From contig NC_058140.1 of assembly GCF_011075055.1 (NCBI RefSeq), forward strand, positions 18,229,945 through 18,293,944: 64,000 nt of DNA. The letters are read 5' to 3'. The stretch comes from Mangifera indica. Lineage: Eukaryota > Streptophyta > Magnoliopsida > Sapindales > Anacardiaceae. The notes below the pieces were generated by a model. That model searched no databases. It saw only the letters and a program-made list of their open reading frames with translations, and was not told the origin of the DNA. This document shows, in pieces, positions 13,301 to 25,410 of this stretch (position 1 is its first letter; the number at the start of each line of letters is the position of its first letter). A program made the translations under genes and the position numbers.

Positions 13301-14804
13301 TATAAATTTGAAGTCAAAGTAGCAGTAGTAGTACGTGAGAGTGTAGTTTGGAACTAAAAAGACTTTGACTTAGTTTCTAGAAATGTTGCAGTGGCAGGGA
13401 GGGCAGCCTCAACAGTGCCCGATGGATTAAAATTCTGTGTGTCCAAGTTGACAAAACCATACAAAATTAAAACAACCTTTGACATCACAACACAAGACAA
13501 CACATCTTATTACAAAATTATTTTACTTGTCCAATGATTTTGACCAAATAAAAACTAATTAAAAATCCCATCACCTGCGATAATATTTTTAAAATTAAAA
13601 TTTGGATTTGCAGTAAAAATAAAAATAAAAATACAAAGACTATAATAATGGAAGGTAAGAACTAAGCATAATTAATATATAAGTCTAAGTATGTATGATA
13701 ATGAAATTCAAAGTCTTAAGTTTGGGGCTTTGACAATTTGAGCACTTAGAAATGTGGACGCATGTGATATTCCTGATCTGTGCTGTTGCTTGCCTGCCTG
13801 CCAGTGTATATCGCTTTGAATCTTGCATTATTTGACAAGAAAAAGTAAACTCAAGGCATCAGAGAAGAAAGAAAACTAAACTCTGCCAATAAATTCTATA
13901 TAATGACAATGTCTCCTCCTCATCTCTGTTTTAAATCGGACAAACTTCTGTTGAATTTTCTGGGGCTATTAATTAAATATTTATATTTAGAACTTTAATT
14001 TATTCATTTGTTTATGTATTAATGGTGGGTCTAAAATTCAACAGGGGTTCCAAGTCCAACAACTTGAAGCAAATATCTCCATCAAAGTCAAACGTCAACT
14101 AAAGTTAATTGTTTTTTAGCTTCCCAAAATACTACGGAATTTGTAGTGTTATCCCACATTGGAAGTGGAAGAGGTGCTGACAAATTTTACAAGTTTGAGG
14201 ACCATTAGAAGGAAAAATGCATAAAATCATTGCTAAACCTTGCCCCAACAACCAGGCATCAGAATTTGTTTTTGTTTTGTTTTTAAATTCTTGATAAACC
14301 TGACGAGAAGACATGGTGTAAACTTTATTTTATAGGCAAGTTTATTGGTACGTTAGACAATGGGCAAGGTAGATGATAATGTTTTGAATTATGTTCGTGG
14401 TTGAGTAAGTTAGAGGAGATTTATGTTAGTCAAATATAAAATAAAAAGTTATTTTTTATCAAATAGACAATGAATTTGAGATACTAAGATAGAGTTATTA
14501 TAATCAATTATTTGAAAACTAGATTGGATCGATTGATTCAACCAATTGAATCGAGAACCAGTTTTAAGTCTAATCTAGTTAATATAAAAAATCAGTTTTA
14601 TTATTAACTCCATCAAATCCGATCAAAAATCAAGTTTGATCAAATGAACCGATTAAAAACTTGATTTGATTTTTAAATTTTTTTAAAATTTTACTTATTT
14701 TTAAATAATTTAATTATTTTTTACTTTTTTATTATTCTCATGTTGAAGCGGTTAAATTATAATCAATGAGACAACTGATTTGATCATTAATCTAGTTTTA
14801 AAAA
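10323..14804. other. Gene-free intergenic region
   Basis: AT-rich. It holds poly-T tracts (10346, 12490), a pentanucleotide array of TAGTG type at 12029-12050 and its inverted counterpart at 12866-12887, and GGTTCAA/TTGAACC-type low-copy repeat sequence at 14510-14800. A stop-free minus-strand frame of about 65 codons ends at 12104 but has no start or motif I can defend. No RNA gene seen. Confidence 0.5.
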
Positions 14805-15603
14805 GGTCAAACGACTATTTCCCACCCAAGGTATGCTATAATGACAAGTTTCCACCTTTTAACTATGAAAACACTAAATACCCACCCATAGCCGGTTAAA
14901 TTTAACAGAACCCTAACGCCTGAAAATTTTATCTCTTTTTGCACCCTAAACTTTAAAAACTAAAATTTTCCCTCAGCCTAAGTTTTAAAAAATGGCAGTT
15001 TCACCCTAGGGTTTGGTTTTGAAATCTTCGACGACCTCTCCGGCTCCATTGTCGATGGTCTCTCCCTCTTGAAGCATCCTCTCCTTCCGGTGATCTCCTT
15101 CCGGCGATCTCTTTCCTCCCATTTGGAGGGCCGATCGGCATCGGAGACCGTCTTCCTAGACGAAGATGACGACTTCGTCTTCGTCTAGGAAGACGAAGAA
15201 CTTTGTCTTTCCCGACGAAGTTCTTCGTCTCCCAAGGCGTCTCCAACTCTGATTGACCTTCCAAATGGGAGGAAAGAGATCGCCGAAAGGAGAGGATGTC
15301 TCAGGAGAGAGAGGCCGTTGGCAATAGAGCCGGAGAGGTCGCCGAAGATTTTAAAACCAAACCCTAGAGTGAAATTACCATTTTTAAAAACTTAGACTGG
15401 GGGAAAATTTTAGTTTTCAAAGTTTAGGGGGGTAAAAATAGATTATATTTTAGTATATTTTTTAATATTATAGAGAAAATAACGATTTTACCCTTACTAC
15501 CGTTATTTTTAACTGGTCATAGGTAGGTATTTGGTGTTTTCATAGTTAAAAGATGAAAACTTGTCATTACAACATATCTTGGGTGAGAAATAGTCGTTTG
15601 GTC
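14805..15603. mobile_element. Foldback element, copy b, with exact 9-bp target duplication
   Basis: Ends GGTCAAACGACTATTTCCC and the inverse ...GGGTGAGAAATAGTCGTTTGGTC. The flanks are identical 9-mers TTTTAAAAA at 14796-14804 and 15604-15612. The arms pair along most of their length, with ACCCTAGGGTTTGGTTTTGA in the left arm and its inverse in the right. The core at 15040-15300 is GC-rich and itself palindromic, with a TTCGTCTTCGTC motif in both orientations. The 87-codon minus-strand frame at 15001-15264 is a by-product of this palindrome. Confidence 0.88.
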
Positions 15604-16847
15604 TTTTAAAAATATTAATTATAATCGACCATTTAAATATATTCAAAGAAATTATTAATCAGTTGATCGGAAAGAAATCGTGTTTGATGATAGAGTACAA
15701 AGAGTATGGTTATTTGACACTTGCCAAACTCATGAGAGACCTTCCAAACCTGTTTGTCTAACCCAACACTAGATGAAAAGATCATAATGAATCTAGTTAA
15801 GATAGTTTTCTAAATAAAGAAATGAGAAGAAAGTCATATAAATCCTCTTCTCAATAAAATGTGGTTGTTGATAGAAAGGCGAGAAAGGGAGGGGTAAGAG
15901 GCAAAGTTTATAAACATGAGAGGAAGTCTCGTAAAAAACTGACTAATAGCTGAGAAGGTCCAAAATCATTGCCCGACTCTGACCCAATAGGAACTGTTCT
16001 CCCATTTTAAATTACTGGTAATGGTGCGAAGAGACAGGGTTGTTAGCAAATCCCTATCGTACGTTTACCATCACTTTCAAACAAACAGTGTGCATGCATC
16101 TTCTCAGTTTTTGTTTCGATTTAAGGATATATTATACTGATGATTTTTATTTTCCTTTTTAATTTTATTATTTGCTACCCCATTTAGAAAGTGTGTACCC
16201 ATTTATCTTGCTACTTTGTGGCTGTGAATACCCACATAATTATTATCATACATACTAGAAAAATAAAATGGAACGTCACCTTCACATTCACCTTCACCAT
16301 GGATTTACTAAGCTTTTTCACAAATAATAACAATCAAATGTCTTGTCCCTTGGAACAGAACAAGCAAATCGTTAGCAAAACAATAATATATTATCCATTT
16401 ACAGAAAAAAAGAAAGTATAATTGAAACAGCTTTGCTAAAACTGATTATGAATAAAAATTGAAGGCGGGAGGGACCAGATGATATAAATATGTGGTGGCA
16501 ATTATATGCATTTGAAGTATGAAATTACAACATATATAATATAATCATGGAAGAATGCCGCAAAATGGTAATATAATACAGGGGAGAGGACTCATGGTTT
16601 TGTTGATAAGGATAGAAAGTGAGATGCATTGTATTCTTCAGATTTTGTGGCTCTCAGAAGACCCCAGTTTGGTTGAATCATTGAACCAAGCCAAACCAGT
16701 GAACCTCCTTGTTTGGAAAGCAGCAATACAGCTCACCCGAGCATTTAGTAGTTAGTACAATCAATCATTTTCGGCACCTCTTCTCTGTGTTCTGTTGGTG
16801 AGTGACACACTGTCAACATTTAATACTATACTTTTTCGGTCTGATCT
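15604..16847. other. Intergenic region and 3' flank of the RLP4-like gene
   Basis: No coding exon supported. Roughly 16550-16847 is probably the 3' UTR of the neighbouring minus-strand gene; it is less AT-rich and directly follows its stop codon. The small plus-strand frames here are not credible. Confidence 0.5.
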
Positions 16848-19800
16848 TTAGAGTGGATTTAGAGGAAGAGATGGCAGTCCTTTCGCATGTTGGCTTTCCA
16901 TTTCAAGGAGCATCAATGACTTCTGCCTTAGATATCTGTTTCTCTTTGCTGCAAGTGCTGAAGAAAATATCCATCACCCAAAAAAAAACCCAAGTCAGAT
17001 ATTTTATGGTCGTATTTTTCAAGAAAAAAAATTTTGCATTTTGTAAAAATAAAAATGAAATTGAAAAACAAATTGTGAGAATGTATTTGTACACACCTAA
17101 GCTTCTACACTTTGACATTGATTTCCACAAATTCAAGCATTCAAGATTCAATTCAAGTCAGCAAGTGCTAATTTTTGTTTTGTTGGATCCTAAATTTGTG
17201 TCAGATATTTACTATTACTACATATGTTCTTCATGCATGTTAGACCAACCAATAGTGTTTGAGGTGGAACAAAATAGTTTGATAATAATAAACTAAACCA
17301 AAATAAGATTGACAAACTTGAACTTCTTTCAGATCATACTTACACATCAGATCTTGTGGTAGACCAAAGTCATAATCATTCCTTCTCCGCCTGATGTAGC
17401 ATGTGTATGCGATCAGCAGAAGCACACAAAGAATTACAAGGCACGATAGTCCTATTGCTACTTTAACACCTTTAGATAAGCCACCATTTTCCCAAAATAA
17501 AGGGCACGGTGGCAAATAAGATACACCACACAAACCTTTGTTACCAGAGAGGCTGAAAAGAGACATTGTATTACATTGAGTGAGTGCATAATATAAAATT
17601 AGTTTCAGATATTTATACAAGCAAGATGCAGTCACACTTCAGCCAACGCAAATGACTAATCCTTTGTTCAACATTTTTATATGCCACCCAATATAACTCA
17701 CAACAATTCATTTCAGTATGCTAATTGAATAATCAATGGTGATTATATTGATGAACTGTGAATAATGCCACTTACCAAAGCAGCCACATTCGCTTTTATC
17801 GGTCAATCAGTTTTGTCTTTCTTACCAAATGTAGAATATGCTTCAGAAAGAACTTCCACAAACCATAAGCTAAATAACCATTCAAATTTGTCATTCCAAA
17901 GGTTTTGACAAAGTTGGGTGCAATCATAGAGGTTTTTTCTTGACCTTTATCTGAGTTTGAGAGTTCCCAAAAAAAAAAAAAAGGAAGGGCAAAAACACGG
18001 AAGCATGGGATACACAGGTTGAAAAAGGGTTGTCTGGTGTTTTACTTGTCAATGAGAACAGATTCAACAGGATTATAGTGAATGTTGAAGAAGAAAATTG
18101 ACATGCAAGAAAAGATGAGGAACCTTTTAGAATTGAAGGAGACTCAGACTGATAACTCTTCTCCACAAACAAAGGCATTCTGATCAACAATGTTTCTCTT
18201 ACTAATTTAAAAGCCAATTTTTGATGATGCAGTGACACTGACACCAAGTTCCAAATTAAGAAAGCCAATTGAACTTGGCTCTCAAATCTGCTTTGGACAC
18301 AATTAAGCAGAGATGAGGTGCACATTAATAACCAAGTTATCAAATCTAACAGGAATTGTAATCCAACGTTCTTTGACACAATAGCTACTGCCCCAATGGG
18401 TATACAACCTGAGATTGAAATTCACAGAGTATGACCTTCTACAAAGAAATTCCCAGGGAGAAGTCAATCAGAGAATCAAAGACAATTGAACTTAAAGGAA
18501 AATCTGCTACATCATAATTAGCCACATTGCAAAAGAAGATATATATGAAAAAGCAAAATGAAAAATTACACAAAAGCAAAAACCAAATCTAATATATACA
18601 GTATTCGGTAAATCCAGTAACCATTAAGACAACACAAAACCACGTCTGCAATTGTAATTTATAAACTCACAAATTTCTCCAGATTTAAAATGAATAGCCA
18701 CATAAAGAATAATTACAGCTTAGCAACTTTAAGTATTACTTACTCAATTTCTCCACCATGCACGGCAATTGAGTAAAGTTCCTCTGGAACTTGCCCTTCC
18801 AGTAAGTTATTATTCAATAGCCTAAGAAAAGAGCAAAGGCACAGTTAGTGCAAAAGTGATACTGTAATAGCAGAAAAGAGCAATCCAAAAAACTGCTATA
18901 TGTTTACCCACAAAAAATGGCATTAATTATCTTAAATTATTTTGTAATGGCTGATAGAAGCTCCTATTTCTAAGTGTCTGTCTCTCTGCCCTAGTATATT
19001 AATTTATTGAAATTGGAATTCCAATTTCTTAAGGGCTGAGTGATCATGCAAAGATTACTCGCTAGAGGATTGTATTATGTCAGAATTAAAGAATTGAGAT
19101 GTACTGGTTCAGTCAAAGACTGGTTTCATTCAAATCCAATTGATTTAAACTTCTAACATAGATGTTCATGGTTCCAGTAAGATTTTCTTGAGCCTACCTT
19201 GAATACTAAGCAACTAGAACTAGACTAAAAGCATATATAGACCTTCAAGAAATAATTTTCTCCATATATTTGACGTTATGTGTCTCTGTAGAAGAAATAA
19301 TCAAAAAGATTTTTTGTATATGCTGGTTGATTACTTCTCTGCTGTTTCCTAGAAGTCCTCACATTTTGGTATTACAATAAGGTACTACAACACCCCTCAT
19401 CTAACTTCTTTGTCATGCTTGTAGGATATCGAGTAATGTATAAGTGAAGATGAACTTCTGCTTCCAAGTCTACTGAACATCGACTGGTAACTGGAAAAAT
19501 TGAAAGTATAAATAACAGAGAACTTCTAGATGGTAATTTTAATATTAAGTTGTACCCATGAATGTCATGTCAAGCAAATTGATAAAAAGAATTTTGAACA
19601 GACTTTAAAAAGCAAAAGATACAGTGCCATGAAAATTCCTTACAGAGAAAAACCCATGATTTTGACTACTGGCATGTTGATAATATAAATTCAAACTACC
19701 ATTGCATGTGAAAGAGTCCAACAAAAAAAATCAAAATGGACATAACTTAGAATTTTAGATCAATCACAGATATATGCTTGGGATATTTAGGACACACATA

Positions 19801-22800
19801 TAAGCAAATAGTTCAATAAATACAACTCTTAACCTTGGAACCGTATGAAAAGCATAATTCAGCAAAGCCTTATTTCTTAAAAAATGTAGAACTAAAATTT
19901 AAAATTTCTCATAATAAAACCATGCAAACTACTTACACAAGCTGCAGCGTTGAAGAAGTTAGACTACTTGGTATAGATCCTGTGAACAGATTATTTGACA
20001 AATCCCTGAAATGTGAAAAACAGAAAATTTTTAACATCAACTTCAGCGTCCACATTATACACAGCTTTGACAAGGCGTTACATTTGAAAATGGAGTGACT
20101 GCAGTGGAAGAACTGTAATCAACTATAAAAGGAAAGGAAGATAGAAAATTCTTTTATTTTGTTTTTAATCTACCCCACAGGAGGCTCAAAGTAATATAAA
20201 CGATGAAACTGCAAAACAAATCACTTTTTTTGGCTTGGTACAAGAAGAGTTATATAAAAAAAAATCACAAATAAAAAAATGGACCCCGCTTTACAAATGG
20301 AACTTGGCCTAGTTAGATAAAACAGCTATCTGATTGGAAAGCGAAAGCTTTCAAAGTATTACACACGATCACAATTGGAAAACCAAAATTACTTTAATAG
20401 GACAACAAAAGTATAGGCTCTTTAATATAAGACATTTACAACTAGAAATCCACAGAAAGCTAGAGAAAGAAGATCATCAAGCAAACTACTAAAATTTTTT
20501 AAAATATCAAAAGACGGTAATTACAAGAAATTCAATACACTAAGTTGTACAGCATCAATCTTGCATGATTAAATAAAGGAGCTTAATTTAACTATGTTCC
20601 AAAAAGAAAGTTAAGCGGTTTATGTGCAGATACCACCTAGCACATTAATAATCTGAAACAGAGACAGTAACAAAATAGTGCACTTACAGTCGTGCAAGAG
20701 ATTCTTGACCCAACCCTGCTGGTAAAGCACCTCCCAAAGAATTAGAGCTCAAGTTCCTGCAAATAAAAAAGCAAAACGTTTCTGAATGTCCAATTGATTT
20801 AGAAGAGTGATTACAATTTTCTTTCTCCTAAATTTTTTCTTTTGGGAGGGGGGGAGGAGGTTGCAGTATAAATTGTAACCGTAGAAGCTTAAAAAGAAAA
20901 CATAGACTAACATCCAAATATAACAAACAGACCCAACATCACAAAAATATTAACAAGCAATGATACACATTCAAATATCTGAAATTTTTCTTATCTAAAA
21001 TGTTTTTTGTCAACAAAAGGACTGATCATTTTAGATAATTAGTATGATGGGAGCATCAGAACTAAGGGGAAGTATGTTTCTAATCCATGGTAGAGCTAGG
21101 GGAAGTACGTTTCTAATCCATGGTAGAGCTAACACAAGGTTGATTGTAAAGTCCTAATCTTCTTGCTCCGGACAGAGACAGGGTGGCAAAATAGAAATGC
21201 ACATGCTAGCTGCTTGAGTGTGGATCTGGTCAGATCTTGGTTGGTTTAATAGACAAGCCTGAACTTGAGTTGGCTAGAGCCTGTGAGCATAGATATTCTT
21301 TTCTGTAGATGAGCACAAATATTTAACACACACTAAAATTATCCCATATATTTTTTCTTAGGCAACAAAATTTTACATTAGCTGGTTATCTGGAATTAGA
21401 GCTCAAGGTCATATTTGAGTGTTGATGCTCACTCAAACTTGGATTCTATTCAAGGTTAAATGGTCTTGGTCAATTCCCAAACTTTGCAAGTATCATGGGA
21501 CATGGTCAAACTAGCTGAAAGTTGGCGCATTTGTGGACCTAATAACAGATGTTGACTAGATAAATGTATCTAAGAGGTCCTATAGGTAGAGGACTATTTC
21601 CAACATAATGTGGGCCTAAAAGTTGTTGCAAATATTATCATAATGAAATAAGGAATTACATGTACTTCACAGATTGCTTGATCATCTATTAACAAAAACA
21701 AAATCACTATAACAATAAAGATGAATAAAGATTCAGTTAAATGCAATGTGGCAAGCAATAGGCCAAAACAAAAGCAGGACATATGAGAGAAGATACAGAA
21801 TTGTAAAGCTCCTTGGTAGATATACCCTACAATAGAGCAGGATGGAAATCTCAGTTGATTATATTGAACTATAGCAGCATATTACAATAGATATGTAATA
21901 ATTCACAAGTTGAGACTATATAGTCCCATAAGAATTATAATGTACAAAAAATAGCCAGCTGTTACTTACAGGGTTACCAGGTTTGACAAGAGACTTATCT
22001 TGTCACTAATAGTCCCTTTCAAGCCTTGACTTCCAAGATCTCTGAAATAAATGTAAACATGAGTTACTATAACCTGATATAAAAATGTCTTTCTAAAAAA
22101 AGCCATAGAGAAAGGAGAGGGAATTTTCAATATTAACATGAAATAATAGAACAAGAAAAGGCACTAGATCCGGTAATGATAAAAATTCATATGAGCTGTA
22201 AAGGATCATCACTAACAGTACGGTGTAAGGAAAAGAAAAAAGGGAACTAAACCCACTGCTCTTTATACGTTTGTAAGACAAAAAGGGGAAGCAAAAGAAA
22301 GAATTGTCACTTTCCACCATTCACATGATAAATGGAGAGAAGAAAATAGATAAATTACACACTTACAATTATATGTTGAAGTTGCATGCACATATGTTTA
22401 TACTTGTATGCTTATATGGAAGAAAAGTAGTGGAAGCAAAAATTGATTTTCTCCCCTCCATAGTTATTATTTCTGACACTCCTGTTAATATAGGGAAGGA
22501 CTGAGTTTTATATTCCTTTCCAACCAAATAGGGTAAATGGTCTCTCATTTACCCTTTTGCTTTTTCAGCCTGCATGCTTACCTTCTACTTCCCACCTACC
22601 CAATCAACTGTAAACTCAGGATGATTTGCATTGACACTGTTTGCGTCACGGACCATATTATGTCAAGACATTGCATTCTTCTTTCTGCCAATGGAGTCGA
22701 TTTCCAGCCTCCTAGACTAATTAACTAACTCTTCTAGGTAAAATTCCTTGATATCTCTTGAAGACATGCTATTAACTTCTTCAAGGAAAAAGTTTCTTTG

Positions 22801-24827
22801 TTCATTGTGATTGACTGATTATATGTTCAGTCTGTTCATTAGATGTGTAACATAAAGTAAATCCAGGACTTACATTTGTGATATGACAAGGACAGTTCTA
22901 GCCTTGTTGGGTCGACACGTAATTCCCTCCCAAGCATCCCAATTTGTAGGAGCACAAGGATCACCATTCCAACCCATTCTGTCGGGAACACGAAGTGACT
23001 CTTTCAATGCTCTCATGGCAACCACTACAAAAACAAGCTCATATTAAGCACACCTCACATTCTCACAATTTAAAGCAGAACCAACCTCAATCTCAAAATT
23101 TTATTTCTTTTCTTCTCTTTCATGAATGTCATAGAAGGAGTAATATTTTTTATTTCCCGGTCATTCATAATCAACAAGAAAAATTAACAATAAAAAATCT
23201 TTCGAAGGCTAAAATCTAATAATTTAAAGAAGTATATTGAAATCTTATCAATCTATCGTGTTTTACAGTACAAAAAAAATTCAAAAAACACTGTAGTGGA
23301 CTATGAAGTTATTTGAGAGTCGATGTTAATCTGTATGGAATTCTTTTCCCATCCTCCTACATTTCCTCAGCAATGAAACATAAAAGGAGGGAAAAGATGC
23401 ATTTCTTATGATCCCAAGAACTAATGTTTATTTTCTAGGAAATAAAAACAAAATCCTTCTAGTATAACTAATACTCCAACAACAAGCTTTCTATTTCTGG
23501 GAACTAAAAGTCTATTCTCATATAACTAACCTATCAAACAGGCCCAATTTTGCATTTCCAAATTCACTAAATGGACTATCCACAAGAAGAATTCTCTATT
23601 TTAAAAAACGACAGTAAAATTGATTCCATAAATACCTTGCTCAGTCATGGTTGAGAGATCAGCGGGGACAATCGCGTAATTCTCAAGCCCACTGATGAGC
23701 ACCGCACCAACAACAGGCACCAGCTTCACACTCAGTCTAGTACTGCTCAAGTTCTTGGCCACGTAATACATACTACACGCGGCGAGAGTGCCCACCTGCT
23801 TCACTATATCAACTCGACTCACGTTCTTGTCATTCACCATCACATCAAAAACTCTCTGCTCAGCCTTAGTAACGCTCGAATCAATCTCCGCGAAATGAAA
23901 CCATAGCAAATAATCAAGTTTCGCATCCACCAACAATTCGTATTCGATAACTCCGCTTGATGTGATTGCTGTTTGATACAGTTTCATGGGGAAGTAATTC
24001 GGTGGTTCACTAGCGTTAGTAATTTTTTCTCTAGTAGAGACAGACTTGACTGAGTTTTTCGTATTTTGTGATTGGAATCCGGCGTCGGATTGCCATGAGC
24101 GTCCGAAATCATCGGGGTCATCAGTGAACCCCCGCCACCACTGGTTTGACCCGCAGGATAATCGACCGTAGTTGACTAAAATGTGGTTGTTACCGATGTT
24201 AGTGGCGCCGTAAGACGCCGGATCGATTTGTTGAATTTCAAGTGAGCCAATGACGGGAGGGTCAGTGGCAAAACTGTAAAAGCAGAAATCAAGTTCGCCG
24301 TCTTTAACGAACGCGAAGAGATCGGAGTAAGCTCCATCACGAGCTAAATCCTTGGCCCAGGGTGAGCGCCAGGAAAAGACTGAAGTGCCTTCGACAGAAA
24401 CGTCGAAGCTAGGAGAGTGAGATTTCCCATCATAGTTGTCGTAAACGGTAAATGCACGGATGTAGTAACGGCCAGACGGCAAATTGGGTATTATGTAGCA
24501 GTTCTTTTTGCCGGAGGAGACAGGAAAGTAACGGAGAGTCTTCTCGTGAGGAAAACGGAAGTGTAACGGCTCGGAGACAACAGCAGCGGCCCCACCCGTG
24601 TAGTAGCGATCAGCAGTCCATGTCGTGTTAAAAGGATCGACGGTGGAGTACGCGCTACCGCAATCAATGTGGAAGCTGGTGTCTGCAAAAAGAAAAAGAA
24701 GTTAGTGAGCGAGCGATTTAGCAAGAGCTCGAAAATTCAGTTAAATTAGTTGAATGTAGTTACCAAAAGGAAAAGAATAAGTTGAAGAAATTGGGAGAAA
24801 GAGCAAGAGGAGGAAGAAGGGAGACAT
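16848..24827 (-). CDS. RLP4: RLP4-like malectin/LRR receptor-like protein without kinase
   Basis: Single-pass cell-surface protein, 622 aa. The Arabidopsis relative RLP4 is of nearly the same length. Nine exons: 24764-24827, 23636-24682, 22874-23024, 21970-22041, 20688-20756, 19937-20005, 18744-18821, 17344-17552 and 16848-16957; every join keeps frame. A signal peptide covers residues 1-20 (MSPFFLLLLFLPISS). The malectin-like ectodomain spans about 24-365 (FHIDCGS, WTADRYY, LPSGRYYIRAF). Then comes NGDPCAPTNWDAWEGITC and about four leucine-rich repeats, each on its own 69-78 bp exon. A juxtamembrane Cys pair (CGVSYLPPC) and a membrane segment near 548-570 follow. The cytoplasmic tail has about 52 residues with the RLP4-type NDYDFGLPQDL and QKSLMLLEMESQHAKGLP and no kinase. 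A TATTTAAT on the minus strand about 50 bp upstream may be the TATA box. Confidence 0.95.
21065..21130. repeat. 33-bp direct tandem duplication in an RLP4-like intron
   Basis: Two adjacent 33-bp units beginning AGGGGAAGTA and ending CCATGGTAGAGCT, differing at one base. They lie in the intron between exons 4 and 5. Consistent with replication slippage. Confidence 0.9.
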
Positions 24828-25377
24828 AGTGAGGTGAAAGAACAGTGGGGGAGAAGAGTGAGCCTTTGAACATTAAATAGAAAAGCGAGGAGAAATTTGG
24901 AAGAAGGATGAAAAGGGAGGCGAGATTAGCGGGATTGAAAGGAATGAGATGGACAAGTCAACAGTGTCAACTAAAACAAAAGTAAAATAGACGAAGATGT
25001 AAAATGGAGAGTTAACTGACAAAATTAAAATCCGCCGTTGTTTCCTCTGCGTGCGTCAATGGAAATAAAGACAAAAGTTTGGAGTAGCAGTTGAAACGGT
25101 TGGCCAATTATTTCCTCTCGGCCTCCTCCCTGTGTTATGCTTATAATAATAATAGTAATTTTTGTATGAATTATTATTAATGAGAGCACAACAAATCTAG
25201 GGGTTTTCAATTAAGTTAATTTAATGCAAGCGTGCGATAGAATAAATCACTTCACATGAAAAAGAATAAATTATTTATATAAATGTATAAATTAATTAGT
25301 ATAATACAGTGTGATATTATATTGTCTAATTTTGTCACACTAATTTATTGTTATTTTGAAACATTATATATGTAGAT

Positions 25378-25410
<33 letters not shown>

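Noticed and set aside
15001..15264. 87-codon minus-strand frame, Arg/Gly-rich
   Set aside because: Lies wholly in the palindromic GC-rich core of foldback copy b; the composition comes from repeated GACGAAG/CTTCGTC motifs.
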